Positions 33,538 through 44,665 of a stretch of DNA of 64,000 nt are shown one piece after another. A program made the translations under genes and the position numbers. The notes beneath the pieces were generated by a model. That model ran no database searches. It worked only from the letters and a program-made list of their open reading frames with translations, and was not told the origin of the DNA. The DNA comes from Pezizomycotina sp. ARF18 (Eukaryota > Ascomycota). Within the stretch, counting starts at the first letter, position 1. The number at the start of each line of letters is the position of its first letter. The stretch lies in the NCBI GenBank assembly GCA_002224055.1, contig AZLU01000146.1, positions 1 to 64,000 of the forward strand, written 5' to 3'.

Positions 33538-34322
33538 GTGAAGATGGCGACCGCAGCCCTTCAAGTACCAAGTGGCCCCCAGATATCCCATACAAATATA
33601 AATGGGCTCGCTATGTTACCAAGAAGATGCGAAGCAAAGACTGGACCAACGCAATACAGAAAGGCAATGCTGTCCAAACAAACCGGTGACGGCGATCGTC
33701 CCTCTGATGCGATTTCTCCCCCACCATATGATCCTAAGCTTGGGTGTCACTTGCCTTCCGGCAGAGGCAGGTGACCCTTTGTGGAAGCGAAACTACTTTG
33801 CAGTCTTCAATTCCACTACCCTTGGCGCCTTGCAGAGAATGGACCTGTCCGACGCAGGTTTAACTTACAATACAAAGCAGGCGATCCGCTGCTTGGGATA
33901 CGGCGCTTCGTGCGAGGTTGAAATGCGATTCAAGACGGACTAGTAGATGAAAGAGCCCTACAAAGTAACCGGCGGATTAGGTCATACGGACATGCCACTG
34001 CGAGTGTGCGTGTACCCGTCTTATAATCTCGGCGAGGAGAAGGGCCGTGCGTCCTCCTCTGTTCGTACTCCTGGGCACAAGATGCGCAACGCATCGGCGC
34101 GCTCGTATCACCGGATTCCCCAAAAAATGAAGTGACCCTCATCGACTTGTTACTCCGGAATCTTGCCCACTTACACACTCCCACTGATCCGGAATTGCAA
34201 GAAATGGCTTCGGACGTATCGGGAAACCTACGATTTCCTCAAGGAGCAACTTATTGGCCATCACGCGTTTGATTGGTACGCCCAACCATACAATGTAATA
34301 CTCAGAATACTCAGAATCTTCT
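33538..34322 (+). pseudogene. flavin amine oxidase (L-amino-acid oxidase type) fragment
   Basis: The central part of the family is clear: WKRNYFAVFNSTTLGALQRM, then DLSDAGLTYNTKQAIRCLGY, RFKTD, YKVTGGLGHTDMPLRVCVYP, VLLCSYSWAQDAQRIGALVS and GHHAFDWYAQPYN. The family oxidises amines or L-amino acids with FAD. The N-terminal GxGxxG FAD motif and the C-terminal FAD-binding end are absent, so this is a remnant. Where relatives have FKT-x-WW, the sequence has two consecutive TAG codons (33941-33946); TGG to TAG twice fits CpA to TpA change on the other strand, as in repeat-induced point mutation. Further frame changes lie near 33700 and 34050. Confidence 0.7.
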
Positions 34323-35334
34323 AGTTTTAAATCAAATATCGTCCCTTGCTGAAGAGAAAGAAAAACTCAAATTGTTCCATCGAGCTACTACGAGGGTAAC
34401 TATCCCTAAATAGGTACAGAGAAAGTGATTTTAATTCGCACAATATCAATTCAGACGACCCTATTCCGATGCTAACGTTTGATAAAGAGGAATGACCCTG
34501 GTTTGTCACAATTAGCGGGCCGGGCATCGCGACTAGGGTGACTTCATGCAGACCGACCGACATTGGCGATATTGTCGTGGAATATATCTGGAAGGATTCC
34601 GCGAAAGAACTCTCACATATGAGCATCGACAGATATTTACGTATCACACACTGCGATTGGATTAGCTAAATTTTCAACCTGAATTACACCGGACTACTTC
34701 AACTTCTGGATTTTCTGGAAGCTTCTTGTCGAGTAAATTCGTTTGACCAATTGGAGCTATTGCTTATAAGCAAAGGATCGCTGGCATAAATGCCTCTATT
34801 TGGCATTGAACGCAGAAAGTAATGTACGGCAGTTTAACAGCGGATGATCAAAGAAAGCTTGGTTTACTCCTGCTCAGAAAGGTTAGCGGCCTTTTAATTG
34901 ACTTTCACTACCGCAGCGCTAAACCGCATCGTTTTTCAGAGTTTTCTCAATACCACGATCTCCGAATTCTTAGGGTAGTTACAATTGAAATTCTAAACGC
35001 TCCAAGGCCTTGGTTCTCCAAATCCGGCGCAATGCAATGCTTCCCAATTAACTCATTTGGACTCATTCATCGACGCTCCTGCGAGCAATGCGCGAGAACG
35101 TTCTTCGAAAATACCCGTCGCGTTCGTAATATCGTTCGACGTCATTCTAGAAACTTTCATTTTGCGACTTGAAGCTCGAGCTTTCTTAATACCTGCTGGT
35201 TATAAAAACCTGTTGTATATGAGTAGGCAAACCGCGCTCGAGTTTCTCCATGTTCATCATCTTGATCGATTCCTCGAGAACGAGACCTCCAATAGACTTA
35301 TAGAGAGTTTATTATACAATCCGAGTCTACCACC
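34323..35334. other. no gene seen
   Basis: A 116-residue plus-strand frame at 34822-35172 has no recognisable domain. Confidence 0.35.
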
Positions 35335-35985
35335 ATGCATTTCTCTATCGTCGCCGGAATCATCTCTACCTGTCTGACCAGCTCCGCCCTCGCTGGCGGT
35401 TTGCAATCACTCGTCGGCTATAATGCCTTCTCCATCGGCACATTCCAGAAGCACGTCGAAAGCCTAAAAACCCACCAAGACGTCGTCGAGCTACGCAACG
35501 TATTCCTCAAGAAGGCAAGCTCCAGGGATGCCCTTCCCTCGAAGACTCCACCATCACCCTCATCTCCGTCAACGGCGAAAAGCAAACCGACAGATACTTC
35601 TCCGCCCCCAAATACGACCTTACAGCGAAGCAGTAACCTCCGTCGGCGACCTCGACCAGATCAAGTACGTCTACCACGTCAACGGCGGCAAATGCGGCTA
35701 CATCACCGTCTACAAGATGTTCCACGAGGACGTGAAGAAACGCCAAGGCGATTTTCCTTCCGGAATTGAAGGATGATTCGGATTGCCTGGATGCAGCGAG
35801 ATTCCGCTGGAGAATCTGAAGCTCGATGCTGATCAAGCGCTTCAGCTGGCGATTGAGAAGTATCCTCAGCTTGAGAAGGCTTCCACGACTTGAAGCTGTC
35901 ATGGAACCGCGGGTACGAGCAGCGAAGTACGTCTTCGCGGTTTGGAGCTGCAGCGCTGAAGATCCGCGCTGGAGAAGCGGAACTT
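35335..35985 (+). CDS. small secreted protein, frame-broken
   Basis: The ATG at 35335 starts a signal peptide: MHFSIVAGIISTCLTSSALA, with a probable cut after ALA. The mature text is GGLQSLVGYNAFSIGTFQKH, VESLKTHQDVVELRNVFL. A second frame gives GCPSLEDSTITLISVNGEKQ, TDRYFSAPKYDL. A third gives VGDLDQIKYVYHVNGGKCGY, ITVYKMFHEDVKKRQGDF. Further on GCSEIPLENLKLDADQALQL, AIEKYPQLEKAS follows. Three Cys and no membrane segment. Family not recognised. At least three frame changes, all explicable by small indels. Confidence 0.55.
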
Positions 35986-36514
35986 CGGCCCCATGCAACA
36001 GAACGGAGTCCACGTTAGCATCGGGGTGAGACTGGTATTGTGGGAGTCAACCACCGCCCGCTATATAAGTGATACAACTGGCAATGGACAGAAGGTTCAC
36101 GGGACCGAGCGAGGAACCGAATGAAGTCCATCAGCATTAACAGTGTTCGCATCTCTGATGACATATACTTCGATAGACAACATTGAATAATGTAATTATC
36201 AATCAACTAATCTACACGTACGTTTAAATCGGAATGTGCCTGAAATGGATTGATTAACACGATTATCCGGACTTGAGATAGCAAGACACGGGCAAACATG
36301 ACGGTGAATTGTCACGGTTATAGAATCAAATAAGAACTAGGAAAATCCAACCTTGGAGATAGCAAAAAGTATACCTGATTTAAACATTAGCTATTCATTT
36401 ATTGTGAGAAATTAAGTTACATAATTACGAAACGCTCATCACAACAAGGAGAAAAACGAGTCTTCAAAATCACAGCTGAAATTTTTTTTCTTCCAATTTT
36501 CTCGCCCAAAATCG
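35986..36514. other. intergenic, no gene seen
   Basis: Lies downstream of two convergent genes. Confidence 0.4.
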
Positions 36515-37596
36515 TCAGAGCGTCCAGTTTCTCAGAGTCCCAAATAACACCAACCCCAACGACCAAAATCGCATGCCAGCCTCGACAGCCTTCGACGCCG
36601 CAGCGCCCGTAACGGCGGCGGCGCCGTAGTCGACGACGATCGTCGATTAGCAGAACAGGGCAGCGACAGAGTAATGCTGGCGCTGGTGGGCTCTGGCGGC
36701 GGCGCGTTAGTAACATGAAGCGTTGGAATCACGGGCTGCGTGTACGGCAGCGTCGTCGTCGTGCCCGTGTACACATCCACCGTCGTGACTGTGGACGAGG
36801 TGGTTAGGGATTCAAGGGTTTTGGTACCTAAGAAAAAAAAAAAAAAAAAAAAAAAAAAAAAGCGATTCGTATTAGTGGTTAAACCTGACATCGAGGAGAT
36901 ATTTCATAGCAACGGCTGGACGAGGAATGAATTCATACCGGTAGTAGCAGTCCACGCGAACACCGTCTCGACGGTGTTCTTCAGGTACACTCCGTCTGCA
37001 CCTCCGGCTCGTAGTGAGCGTCTTCGTCTCGATAATAGCAACGCATGGGCTCGGTAGGGTATTAAGCTGCCTCGCCGTCGTCGGTGCCGTAGCAGTCGTC
37101 GGTCCCGGTCCGGCTGTCCAGGCACATACGAGTGCGAAGAGAAACACGGCTTCCGTAGTAGAGTACGTGACCGTACGGAGACGAAGTACTGGATACTGTG
37201 GTGCTCGTAAAAGTACGTCGTGCAACGGTGTAAGTCTTCGACGGCGGCGCGAACTGTGTCACCCACGTTATCGTCCCCGAGCAGTGCGGGGTTAGTATGC
37301 GGTTGTGGTTAGGGTGTCGTTTTAGTACCTGTCGTGCATGTTGTCGAGGTGTAGGTTGTTGTGGTGGAGGTTGTTGACGTGTATGCCGGGCTTGCTGGTA
37401 TATATTTGGGTTCCGCGCTATAACGGGATCGATGGAATGTTAGAAGAGAAACAACGCAAAGGCTTTACGTCTTCATGTTTTGAAAGGATAGAATAGAAGT
37501 AAACCACAGGAAACTACCTTCCGCAATCATCACGAATAACAGATGCATCACCGCGGAGGCCAGTAAGGCCAACGAAGACAGAATCAGACTCTTCAT
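36515..37596 (-). CDS. GPI-anchored Thr/Ser-rich cell-wall protein
   Basis: The ATG at 37596 gives a signal peptide (MKSLILSSLALLASAVM). Thr-rich text follows: IPASPAYTSTTSTTTTYTST, and FAPPSKTYTVARRTFTSTTV. An intron of about 111 nt (36828-36938) has a GTATGA donor and a 29-base T run just before the TTAG acceptor. The last exon continues TKTLESLTTSSTVTTVDVYT, PYTQPVIPTLHVTNAPPPEP. One frame over, it ends AAAVTGAAASKAVEAGMRFW, SLGLVLFGTL, a typical GPI-attachment signal with small residues before a hydrophobic end, stop at 36515-36517. Heavy O-mannosylation is expected. The function is structural or adhesive, by inference. Confidence 0.6.
36833..36861. repeat. poly(A) tract, 29 bases
   Basis: Reads as T29 on the minus strand, as an extreme polypyrimidine tract before the intron acceptor of the GPI-protein gene. 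Confidence 0.9.
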
Positions 37597-39213
37597 TATT
37601 CAATGGTCCCCAGAAGATATGTGAATTAAGATCACTATAAGGCTTGAGGATATTATGTAGTATTGTATTATGTTTGCATATTAACCTTAACCTTCCAGGC
37701 AAGCGAGTGTAATAATTGAATAACCACACGCAGAATAGCGAGAGTATATTCAGCGATAGTATGTTTATGAGGATGGGGAAACGAAGGAAAGGCCGGGAGA
37801 ACCAAAAGACCTGGTAAAATAAGAAAGATGAGAGGAAGTTACTTTTGTGTAAACAGGTAGGGGAGGGAACATGAGTTATATGAATTTCAAGTTCCATCGT
37901 AACACCACGACATTTTGCCTCTGGGACGTGATGCAACTCGTGGAACTAGTCATGCAATAGTAATCAATAGAAACGAAGAGAAAAAGTTTGGGCAAAGCAA
38001 GCGTTTTGTCAAGCTTTAACAAGAATATGAGTATCGTGGAAAAGAAGACATAAACACTGCGATCGTGCGGTGAGCATTTGTAGACATACGTAAACGTCAT
38101 GCGCTGGGTAGCAATACCATTGCTGATTTGCCAGTCGCCAGTATCCGCCCCCTGGACTCCGGTTAATGGACCAAAAAGCGACAAAGCAAACATTGACTAC
38201 CAAGCAACGCAAAGGGATATGATCGCGTTCTAATTGACGTTCTGGAGATGATTTTTAGGCACTCGGAACAAGACGTATTCCTTCTTCGGGAACTTGAACA
38301 AGTTCCATGGCGATAGCTGCACGTGTATGTATTCAGGCATAGCCGGAAATGATCACAAACTGTGAGTCTCATAAACCAAAAAAACGCAAGAGGCAAAAAA
38401 CATGCAACAAGCTTTGAAAACATGCGACGAGCACGCACCGAACGCACGCCAATTCTTGGATTAGTTCTCGGGCGCCACAAGTGTCTCAACTGTCACCCAA
38501 TGAGGGCTCTTGCGCACCGAAATCGCGCACTTACCCGCTCTGTAATGATATCGAGGTTTTCTTGGGCCTTGTTCCGGCTAGCGTGGCGACGGAAGGGACT
38601 TCCTGCCCGCTGACGATCAGCCTCCCAAAGTGGAGCGAACTCAACCACTGGAGCCCAGCGCTGCAGCAGCGCACCAGAACAGCAGCTAAATCCAGAGACA
38701 TCATCATGAGCGCACCGCGTTGGAATTTGGGAGCAAAAAAAAAAATGGGCGTTCGGGTTTGCCACACCACGTCATTATTTTTAGAACAGAAAAAAAAAAA
38801 AGTAACTGCGATCAACGACGTCGGATTTGGTTGTTTGGGATGGCGAAAACTTAGAAGTCAATCAAGGAGAGAGGAGAGAGGATTCACCCAATTTCCTCTC
38901 GCCCTCAATCTCATCTCCTTGAATTTTTTCGCCGAATCGCAGTGGTTTTTATTCTTAGAACCTTGGAAATTGGTATCCGGGGTTGATGAAGTAAAATTTT
39001 CGGCGTACGGTTTTCTCCATCCTCCATCGGTGAGTGGCCAATTGACGTTATCGAAATTTAAAAGAAAATTAAAATTGAAATTGAATAAAAGACTTTGAAT
39101 GCGCGTAGTTCAAAATTTTTTTCGCATTAAACCATTCCTGCATCGTCTGGTCACGACGAGACACTATTCTATTTCCAATTTTCCTTTTCATCAATGGTAG
39201 GCAGTATAAAGCC
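37597..39213. other. divergent intergenic region
   Basis: Between the GPI-protein gene and the pepsin-like gene. A 205-residue plus-strand frame (38481-39098) has no domain and borders the next gene's promoter; treated as chance. Confidence 0.4.
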
Positions 39214-41405
39214 ATGATATTAGAACTGGCTATAATAACGCTGGCGCACGCGCGCGCGTCGCAGAAGCGGCGGTTGCGCCGCTGTCGATACCGTCGAGCA
39301 CGAGTTTTTACTCATGGTATGTTCCCCCTCGGTTCCTCTAGAATACAATCGTCTCGATCGCTAACTGAACGATGAACAGGTACGGTAAAGACGGCAACTG
39401 GTCCGCCGTCACCGTCGAAGTCGGCACGCCGCCGCAGAGGGTGCAACTGATACCCTCGACCGACGGAACGGAGCTGTGGGGTCCTATCGCTGGATGCCAG
39501 CAGGGGCACGCGTCGGGATCGAATTGCCAGCAGGTAAGCAATTCTCTCTCTCTCTCTCTCTGAAAATCTCCATGAAATGATTGTATTAACCCCCGTAACC
39601 GCGGCGGCGTCTTCGACGAAAGCAAATCGACGAGCTGGAAGCAGTTAGGCTACTACGACGTCTTCTCCGACCAGCGTGAAGTAACGCAGGCTTCAACCTC
39701 ACCGGCCTCTACGGCACGACAACATCCAACTTACCAGCTCGATAAGCCTCGACAGCCACCTCATGGCAGGATCGTAGACGACACAGTGTTTACGGCGGTG
39801 TATTCGGATTGGGGCCGGAGAACACGACATTCGACGGGACGACGGAGTACTCGAGCCTCGTCGGATCGCTGTTTGAAAAGAAGCTGATTCCGAGCTTGAG
39901 CTGGAGTTTTACCGCGGCGCATATTACCGCGAGAAGTCGGTGCTTTGTCAGGTGTTGTTGGGCGGGTACGATTTGGATAGGTTCGAACCGCACGGATTAC
40001 GTTCTCGTTGACGCCGGAGTTGAAGCCGCTGGCTTCGCTGCAGCGTTTGACGGTGAAGAGCGGTCGGATTCGACGGATATGGTGGGCGAAGCGGTGAACG
40101 TGTACATCGATAGCACGACGCCGTACCTCTGGCTTCCGAATAGCATGTGCGAGAAATTTGCGGATAAGTTGGGCTGCACTGGGATTCGTCGGAGGAGCTG
40201 TATTTTATAAGATGCTGCAGCGTATTCGTCCGCGTCGAGCGCGAATTATTCTTTCGTATTCGAGCTTAAGAATTCCTCTTCTGTAAGCGACGATGTCGTC
40301 ACGTTAAATCTTCCTTTCGCTGCGTTCGATCTCTGGCACCAATTCGACAACCAGTCGTCGCGCGCTACTTCCCACTAAAGCGAACGAGCAAGAGCATAGA
40401 GTATACTCTGGGAAGATCATTCCTACAAGAGACGTACCTGATAGTCGACTACAACCGGGTCAACTACACGATCGCTCAAGCGAAGTTCGACGGTAACACT
40501 GGTTCAACGCAAAACATTCAAACGATCTCCGACGTCCTGTTGGAGTTAAACGCGTCCGGCACGCCGACAGGCCTCGTTGCGCAAACGTTAGCTGCGACAA
40601 GACAGCCAATCCGCCTGGTAGCGGCGGCGGAAATCATAAGCACAAAGTGGCGGGTATCATCGCGGGTGCCGTGGTTGGCGGCCTCGTCCTTCTCGGCCTC
40701 GTCGCTGCAGCGTTCTTTATCGTAATCAGGCGTCGCCGAAGACAACGTCTCGCGGAAGAACTCAACACTGCCGCGCCAACGTTCCCCGGAGATGCAGCTG
40801 CTTATTCCGCTATGCACAGTCCAGTTCTCACCTCGCCGAGATCACCAGTGGAAATGGCGCATACGTCACCGAAGGCAGAACTCGCAGCCGGTCCTGTACC
40901 TCCAGCATACCTCGCGCCGCAAGAACTCGACGGTATGGAAAAGCAGGAGCTCGACGCTACCGGCGCGAATTACGATAGGGGCGAGACGGACGACTCGGCC
41001 ACGGCTGCAGCTGCCGAAACAGCTCTAGCAGAGAAGCTAGCGATGGAGAGGAGCCCCGAAGAAGAGGCAGAAGAGCAAGCCGAGATGGAGATGGCGGCGA
41101 ATAAGGCGCTCCCGGAACCGGATTCTGCAGAGGTCTCGCCATTGAGCCCGAGGCACCACCACCAGGAAGAATTCGACGACATGCCGCTGAGTCCCGGGCA
41201 TCCTCAGCACGAGTTTGACGACGAAGAGGAGATTACGCCGGAAAGAGGAGTAGAAGACGACGAGCGAAAATGGCTGAGAGCCAGCGCTGAAGGAAGTATA
41301 AAGGTGAAAGAGCAGGGTGCTGCTCCACCAGGATTGAGGAACGGTAAAGCAACCTCAGAGAATCTCCTTGACAGCCCGTTCTTCAGGTTAAGCGTGAGGC
41401 AGTGA
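39214..41405 (+). CDS. pepsin-like (A1) membrane protein, probably inactive
   Basis: The ATG at 39214 encodes a signal peptide (MILELAIITLAHA). Intron 1 (39317-39379, branch CTAAC) joins SIPSSTSFYSW to YGKDGNWSAVTVEVGTPPQR. Where active enzymes have DTGS the text is LIPSTDGTELW, so the first catalytic Asp is replaced. The second site reads YIDSTTPYLWLP. The pepsin C-terminus is clear (YTLGRSFLQETYLIVDYNRV). It is followed by a membrane span (GIIAGAVVGGLVLLGLVAAA), RRRRRQR and an acidic tail of about 220 residues, stop at 41403-41405. This matches fungal membrane-anchored pseudo-proteases of the cell surface. Intron 2 starts at 39534 but no AG acceptor is visible where exon 3 (GGVFDESKSTSWKQLGYYDV) begins. 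At least five frame changes. Confidence 0.75.
39543..39561. repeat. (CT)n microsatellite in intron 2
   Basis: About nine CT units just after the GTAAGC donor. Confidence 0.9.
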
Positions 41406-42067
41406 GAACCGACAATGGCTGACTGACGCTTGTCCTTCTTCTTCTTCCCACCCCTTTGGTTTATGATTTCTTTCTGTAAATGATTTGCTTTTAATTAGCC
41501 CAACCTATATCATGATATCCACGATGGTCCTTCGTGTTTTGGCGTTCACTTCCTGTCATTCCTTCCAACAAAAATGGAGTTTCTTGTTTTTGCATTAGCA
41601 CTTACCTTTTTAATATCCAAAAATGATATATATATATATACCCAAGCTTGTAATTCTTTCGTCGTCCATCATCGTCGTCTTTCCATTGCCGTCGTCATCA
41701 TGACTTCTAGTTCGCCCTTTCTTCGTGTAACTCCTTGATTGACCTTCGGCGTCCTCTCCTGCACATCGTAGAACAATCCTATTCTTTCCAGCGCAACCAG
41801 TAATTCTATTGTCCCTCCACACTCCGTACCCGTCCAATCGTCGTTCAGCATCATAGATCGTGTGCTTTCGTTCTTTCTCAGTCTCTTCTAGGTAAATCGG
41901 CGTTCTGGACCGAGATCCCGAAACTTGGCGTTGGGAGGTCGGTGGAGTCATTTCGTTAAAAGGGAAAAATCCTTCGGTGATGGTGTGGAGGTAAAAAAAA
42001 AAAAAAAAAAAAGGAATTGCGCGTGAAATTCCAGCACCACCTAAATAAAAAGTTTTGCTGGCAAACC

Positions 42068-42091
42068 TTTTTTTTTTTTTTTTTTTTTTTT
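42068..42091 (+). promoter_or_regulatory. poly(dA:dT) tract in the sfh5 upstream region
   Basis: T24 about 260 bp before the sfh5 ATG; a second run (A20) lies 55 bp further up. Confidence 0.35.
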
Positions 42092-42257
42092 CGCAAATTT
42101 TAATTGTCTCCCACGGAGCCACGGAGAGGGGAACAAACACGTTATCTTTTCCATCTCCCCTTATCAATCAACCCAAATCAAAATCCCTCTTCTCATGAAA
42201 ATTTCCCTCCTCTAACCATCCCCCTTGCATCTTCAAGCCATCCTACGACAACAATCA

Positions 42258-42299
42258 TCAATCAATCAATCAATCAATAAATCAATAAATCAATAAATC
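42258..42299. repeat. (AATC)n/(AATA)n microsatellite
   Basis: About ten 4-bp units, 50 bp before the sfh5 ATG. Confidence 0.9.
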
Positions 42300-42348
42300 T
42301 CTTCTCGTTCTTACCCTGTTCCTGATCGCTAAATAGAGTATTCAGAGG

Positions 42349-43897
42349 ATGTCTTCCGAGACAGAAACAGAAACAGCCCCAGTCCTGCCGCTGCTGCGAT
42401 CCCCGACATCGCGCCAACGGAAGCCGCTGCGGCGACCGCCACAGCCACGCCTGCGGTTCCAGTCGAAACCGCAGTCGTGACCACTGAGGAACCACAACAA
42501 ACCAAAAACGAAGAACCCACCGCTGCCGCTACCGAACCCACGAAAACCCCGAAACCGCTGACAAGCCGCTGCGGAAACTGATCCCGCGACCGAGGCGCCG
42601 AAGGAACCGAACCACCGAAGGAAGGCCAGTGGCCGGCCCTGGAGCAGTCGCACATCCTCGTCACGTTCCTCAAGCGCCTCCCCGAGATCAAAACGGTCGC
42701 AGAACACGACGAAGTCTGGGGCGTCACCCTGCACAACCCTTCGGATGGGTTTAACACTTTCCTCAAGAAACAGGAGACGAAGCCGACGAACGAGAAGATT
42801 CCATCCTCTCACTTGCCCGGCGTTCCCCAGATGAATATATTGCAGAAGTTCCTTCGCGCGAATAAAAACGATCTCGAGAAGGCCGTCAAGCAGCTGACCG
42901 ATACGTTGGCGTGGAGGAGGTCGTTCCAGCCGCGTAAGGCCGCGTTCGAGGAGATTTACGACGAGAAGCTGTTTGGCCGGTTGGGGTACATCACTGAGAT
43001 TCCAGTCGCGGGCAAGAAGACGGTTATCGTTTGGAATATCTACGGTACGCGTCTCGCACTAACTTTTTTTTTCTTTTTTTTTTTTTTTTCCTCTCCGTAT
43101 TGGAGGAACGTCTTACTAATACAATCCTAATCTTTACAGGAGCCGTCGAGGACAAGAAGAAAACTTTCGGAGACCTAGAAACCTTCATGAAATGGCGCGT
43201 GGGCCTCATGGAAGCTAGCCTCGAACCTCTCGACCTCCCCAACGCCACCGAACGTATCCCAGACTACGACCCCGCCAAGCCGACCGTGGACCCTTCCAAG
43301 CACCCAAGTCCACGACTACCTCAACCTCTCCTTCCTCCGCCAGGATCCCTCCGTCAAAGCAGCCTCGAAAAAAGTCATCGAGGTCATGTCGAGCTTCTAC
43401 CCGAACTCCTGTCCCGTAAATTTTTCGTCAACGTTCCCGTACTCATGCAGTGGGTCTTCAACACGATAAAGATGGTTTTGCCGAAGGAGACCGTCGCCAA
43501 GTTCATGGTTGTTAGCTACGGCGAGCAGCTGCACAAGGAGCTGAGCGAGGGCGTGCCGAAGGAGTACGGTGGCAAAGGGGAGCCGCTCAAGGAGTGGGAA
43601 GGCGCGGATTATACGCTTAGGACCCAAAAGAACATCGGGGCCAAACCCAATGAAGAAGCTACGTTCCTGTCACCACGGAGCCTACGGCGACTGTTAGTGC
43701 TGCTGCCCCGGAACCTGCTCAGACGGAAGAAAAGAAGGTTGAGGAGCCGACGCCGACGGGGGCAGCGGAGGCTAAGCTGAGGAGACCAAGACCGACGGGT
43801 TCAGCCTGCGGAAGTCGCCAAGGGTGTCGAGGATCTAACGCTCAACGAGAAGAAGCCTGAGGCACCAGTCGCAGACGCTGCTGCTCCCATCGTCTGA
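42349..43897 (+). CDS. sfh5: Sfh5-type Sec14/CRAL-TRIO phosphatidylinositol transfer protein
   Basis: The ATG at 42349 opens MSSETETETAPVL, then an Ala/Thr/Pro-rich low-complexity N-terminus typical of filamentous-fungal Sfh5. The N-terminal CRAL-TRIO part reads HILVTFLKRLPEIKTVAEHD, EVWGVTL and ILQKFLRANKNDLEKAVKQL, TDTLAWRRSFQP. A 95-nt intron (43045-43139) with a long T-rich tract splits NIYG from AVEDKKKTFGDLETFMKWRV. The lipid-binding domain follows: VHDYLNLSFLRQDPSVKAAS, then RKFFVNVPVLMQWVFNTIKM and KEYGGKGEPLKEWEG. The Ala/Glu-rich tail stops at 43895-43897. Sfh5 moves phosphatidylinositol between membranes at the ER and plasma membrane; the yeast protein also binds haem. At least five frame changes in an otherwise well-conserved protein point to consensus indels. 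Confidence 0.88.
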
Positions 43898-44665
43898 GCG
43901 GAGTGGCCTAGTTGAATCATTGCCGTATTACGGAATCGCCTACGAAAAAAAAAAAAAGGCTTTAGTGCGATTATTATTCTTATTGTCTCTTTAATAAAGA
44001 TAAAGTTACTTCGTTTTTTTTCTTTATTCTGACTCGTTTCTACCACACTTTGATTTGGGTGTCGAAAAGAGAAGGATGAAAAATGCCCACATTTTATTAA
44101 TTAGAATAGACGGATTCGATTCTCCTCTTGCGCGACTGTTAGCGCTTTTGTTTGTTTCTGTTAAAACTGTTTGTTTTTACTGCTTCTACGAATGTAACCG
44201 CCGGAGAATTAGATCGCGATTAAGGGTTTTCTTTTTCGAAAAGTACAGATTGATCAGATAATAATTTACTCTTCTCACTTCACGAGTGTTAGGATAACGA
44301 GATATCAGGGTTCCCTATGATCTGGTGTATACCTAGTACTCTAAGATTATACACTCGCCATTAATCTACTTGTGTACCCCATCGTTCCGACGCAAAACAA
44401 GGTGGGCCAATTGAAAAGGAAGAATGAGAGTATAAGTTAAATGTCTGTAGTTCGAGTCGCAGAAACCCCGACCGGAACGAGACTTGCAAATAGTGACAGT
44501 TGCAGAGAAAGCTTTTTTTCTTGCAACTCAGTTTTGAAGTTTTCGTTTATATAACGCATTCCAAAGAGCACGTAGATTTGTGATGTTGGATTCTTTGGTA
44601 TATCTTCAAAGTCTCAATCATCTCAATCTACTACATACTCGTTAGGCCTGCAACTTCGGGACAAT
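43898..44665. other. intergenic, no gene seen
   Basis: Downstream flank of sfh5 and upstream region of the next F-box gene. An A13 run lies near 43945. Confidence 0.4.

Larger units (their letters stand above)
41406..42348. other. intergenic region upstream of sfh5
   Basis: Contains an A20 run (41993-42012), a T24 run (42068-42091) and an AATC/AATA repeat (42258-42299) close to the sfh5 ATG. The long minus-strand frame here is judged chance. Confidence 0.5.

Noticed and set aside
38481-39098. 205-codon plus-strand frame before the pepsin-like gene
   Set aside because: No domain or homologue known to me, A-rich runs inside, and it occupies the promoter region. Could be revisited with transcript data.
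41610-42167. 185-codon minus-strand frame with Phe and Lys runs
   Set aside because: It is held open by the A20 and T24 runs in the sfh5 upstream region; no recognisable domain.
44440-44480. tRNA-like T-loop text (GTTCGAGTC)
   Set aside because: No matching acceptor stem, D-arm or anticodon arm could be found around it.
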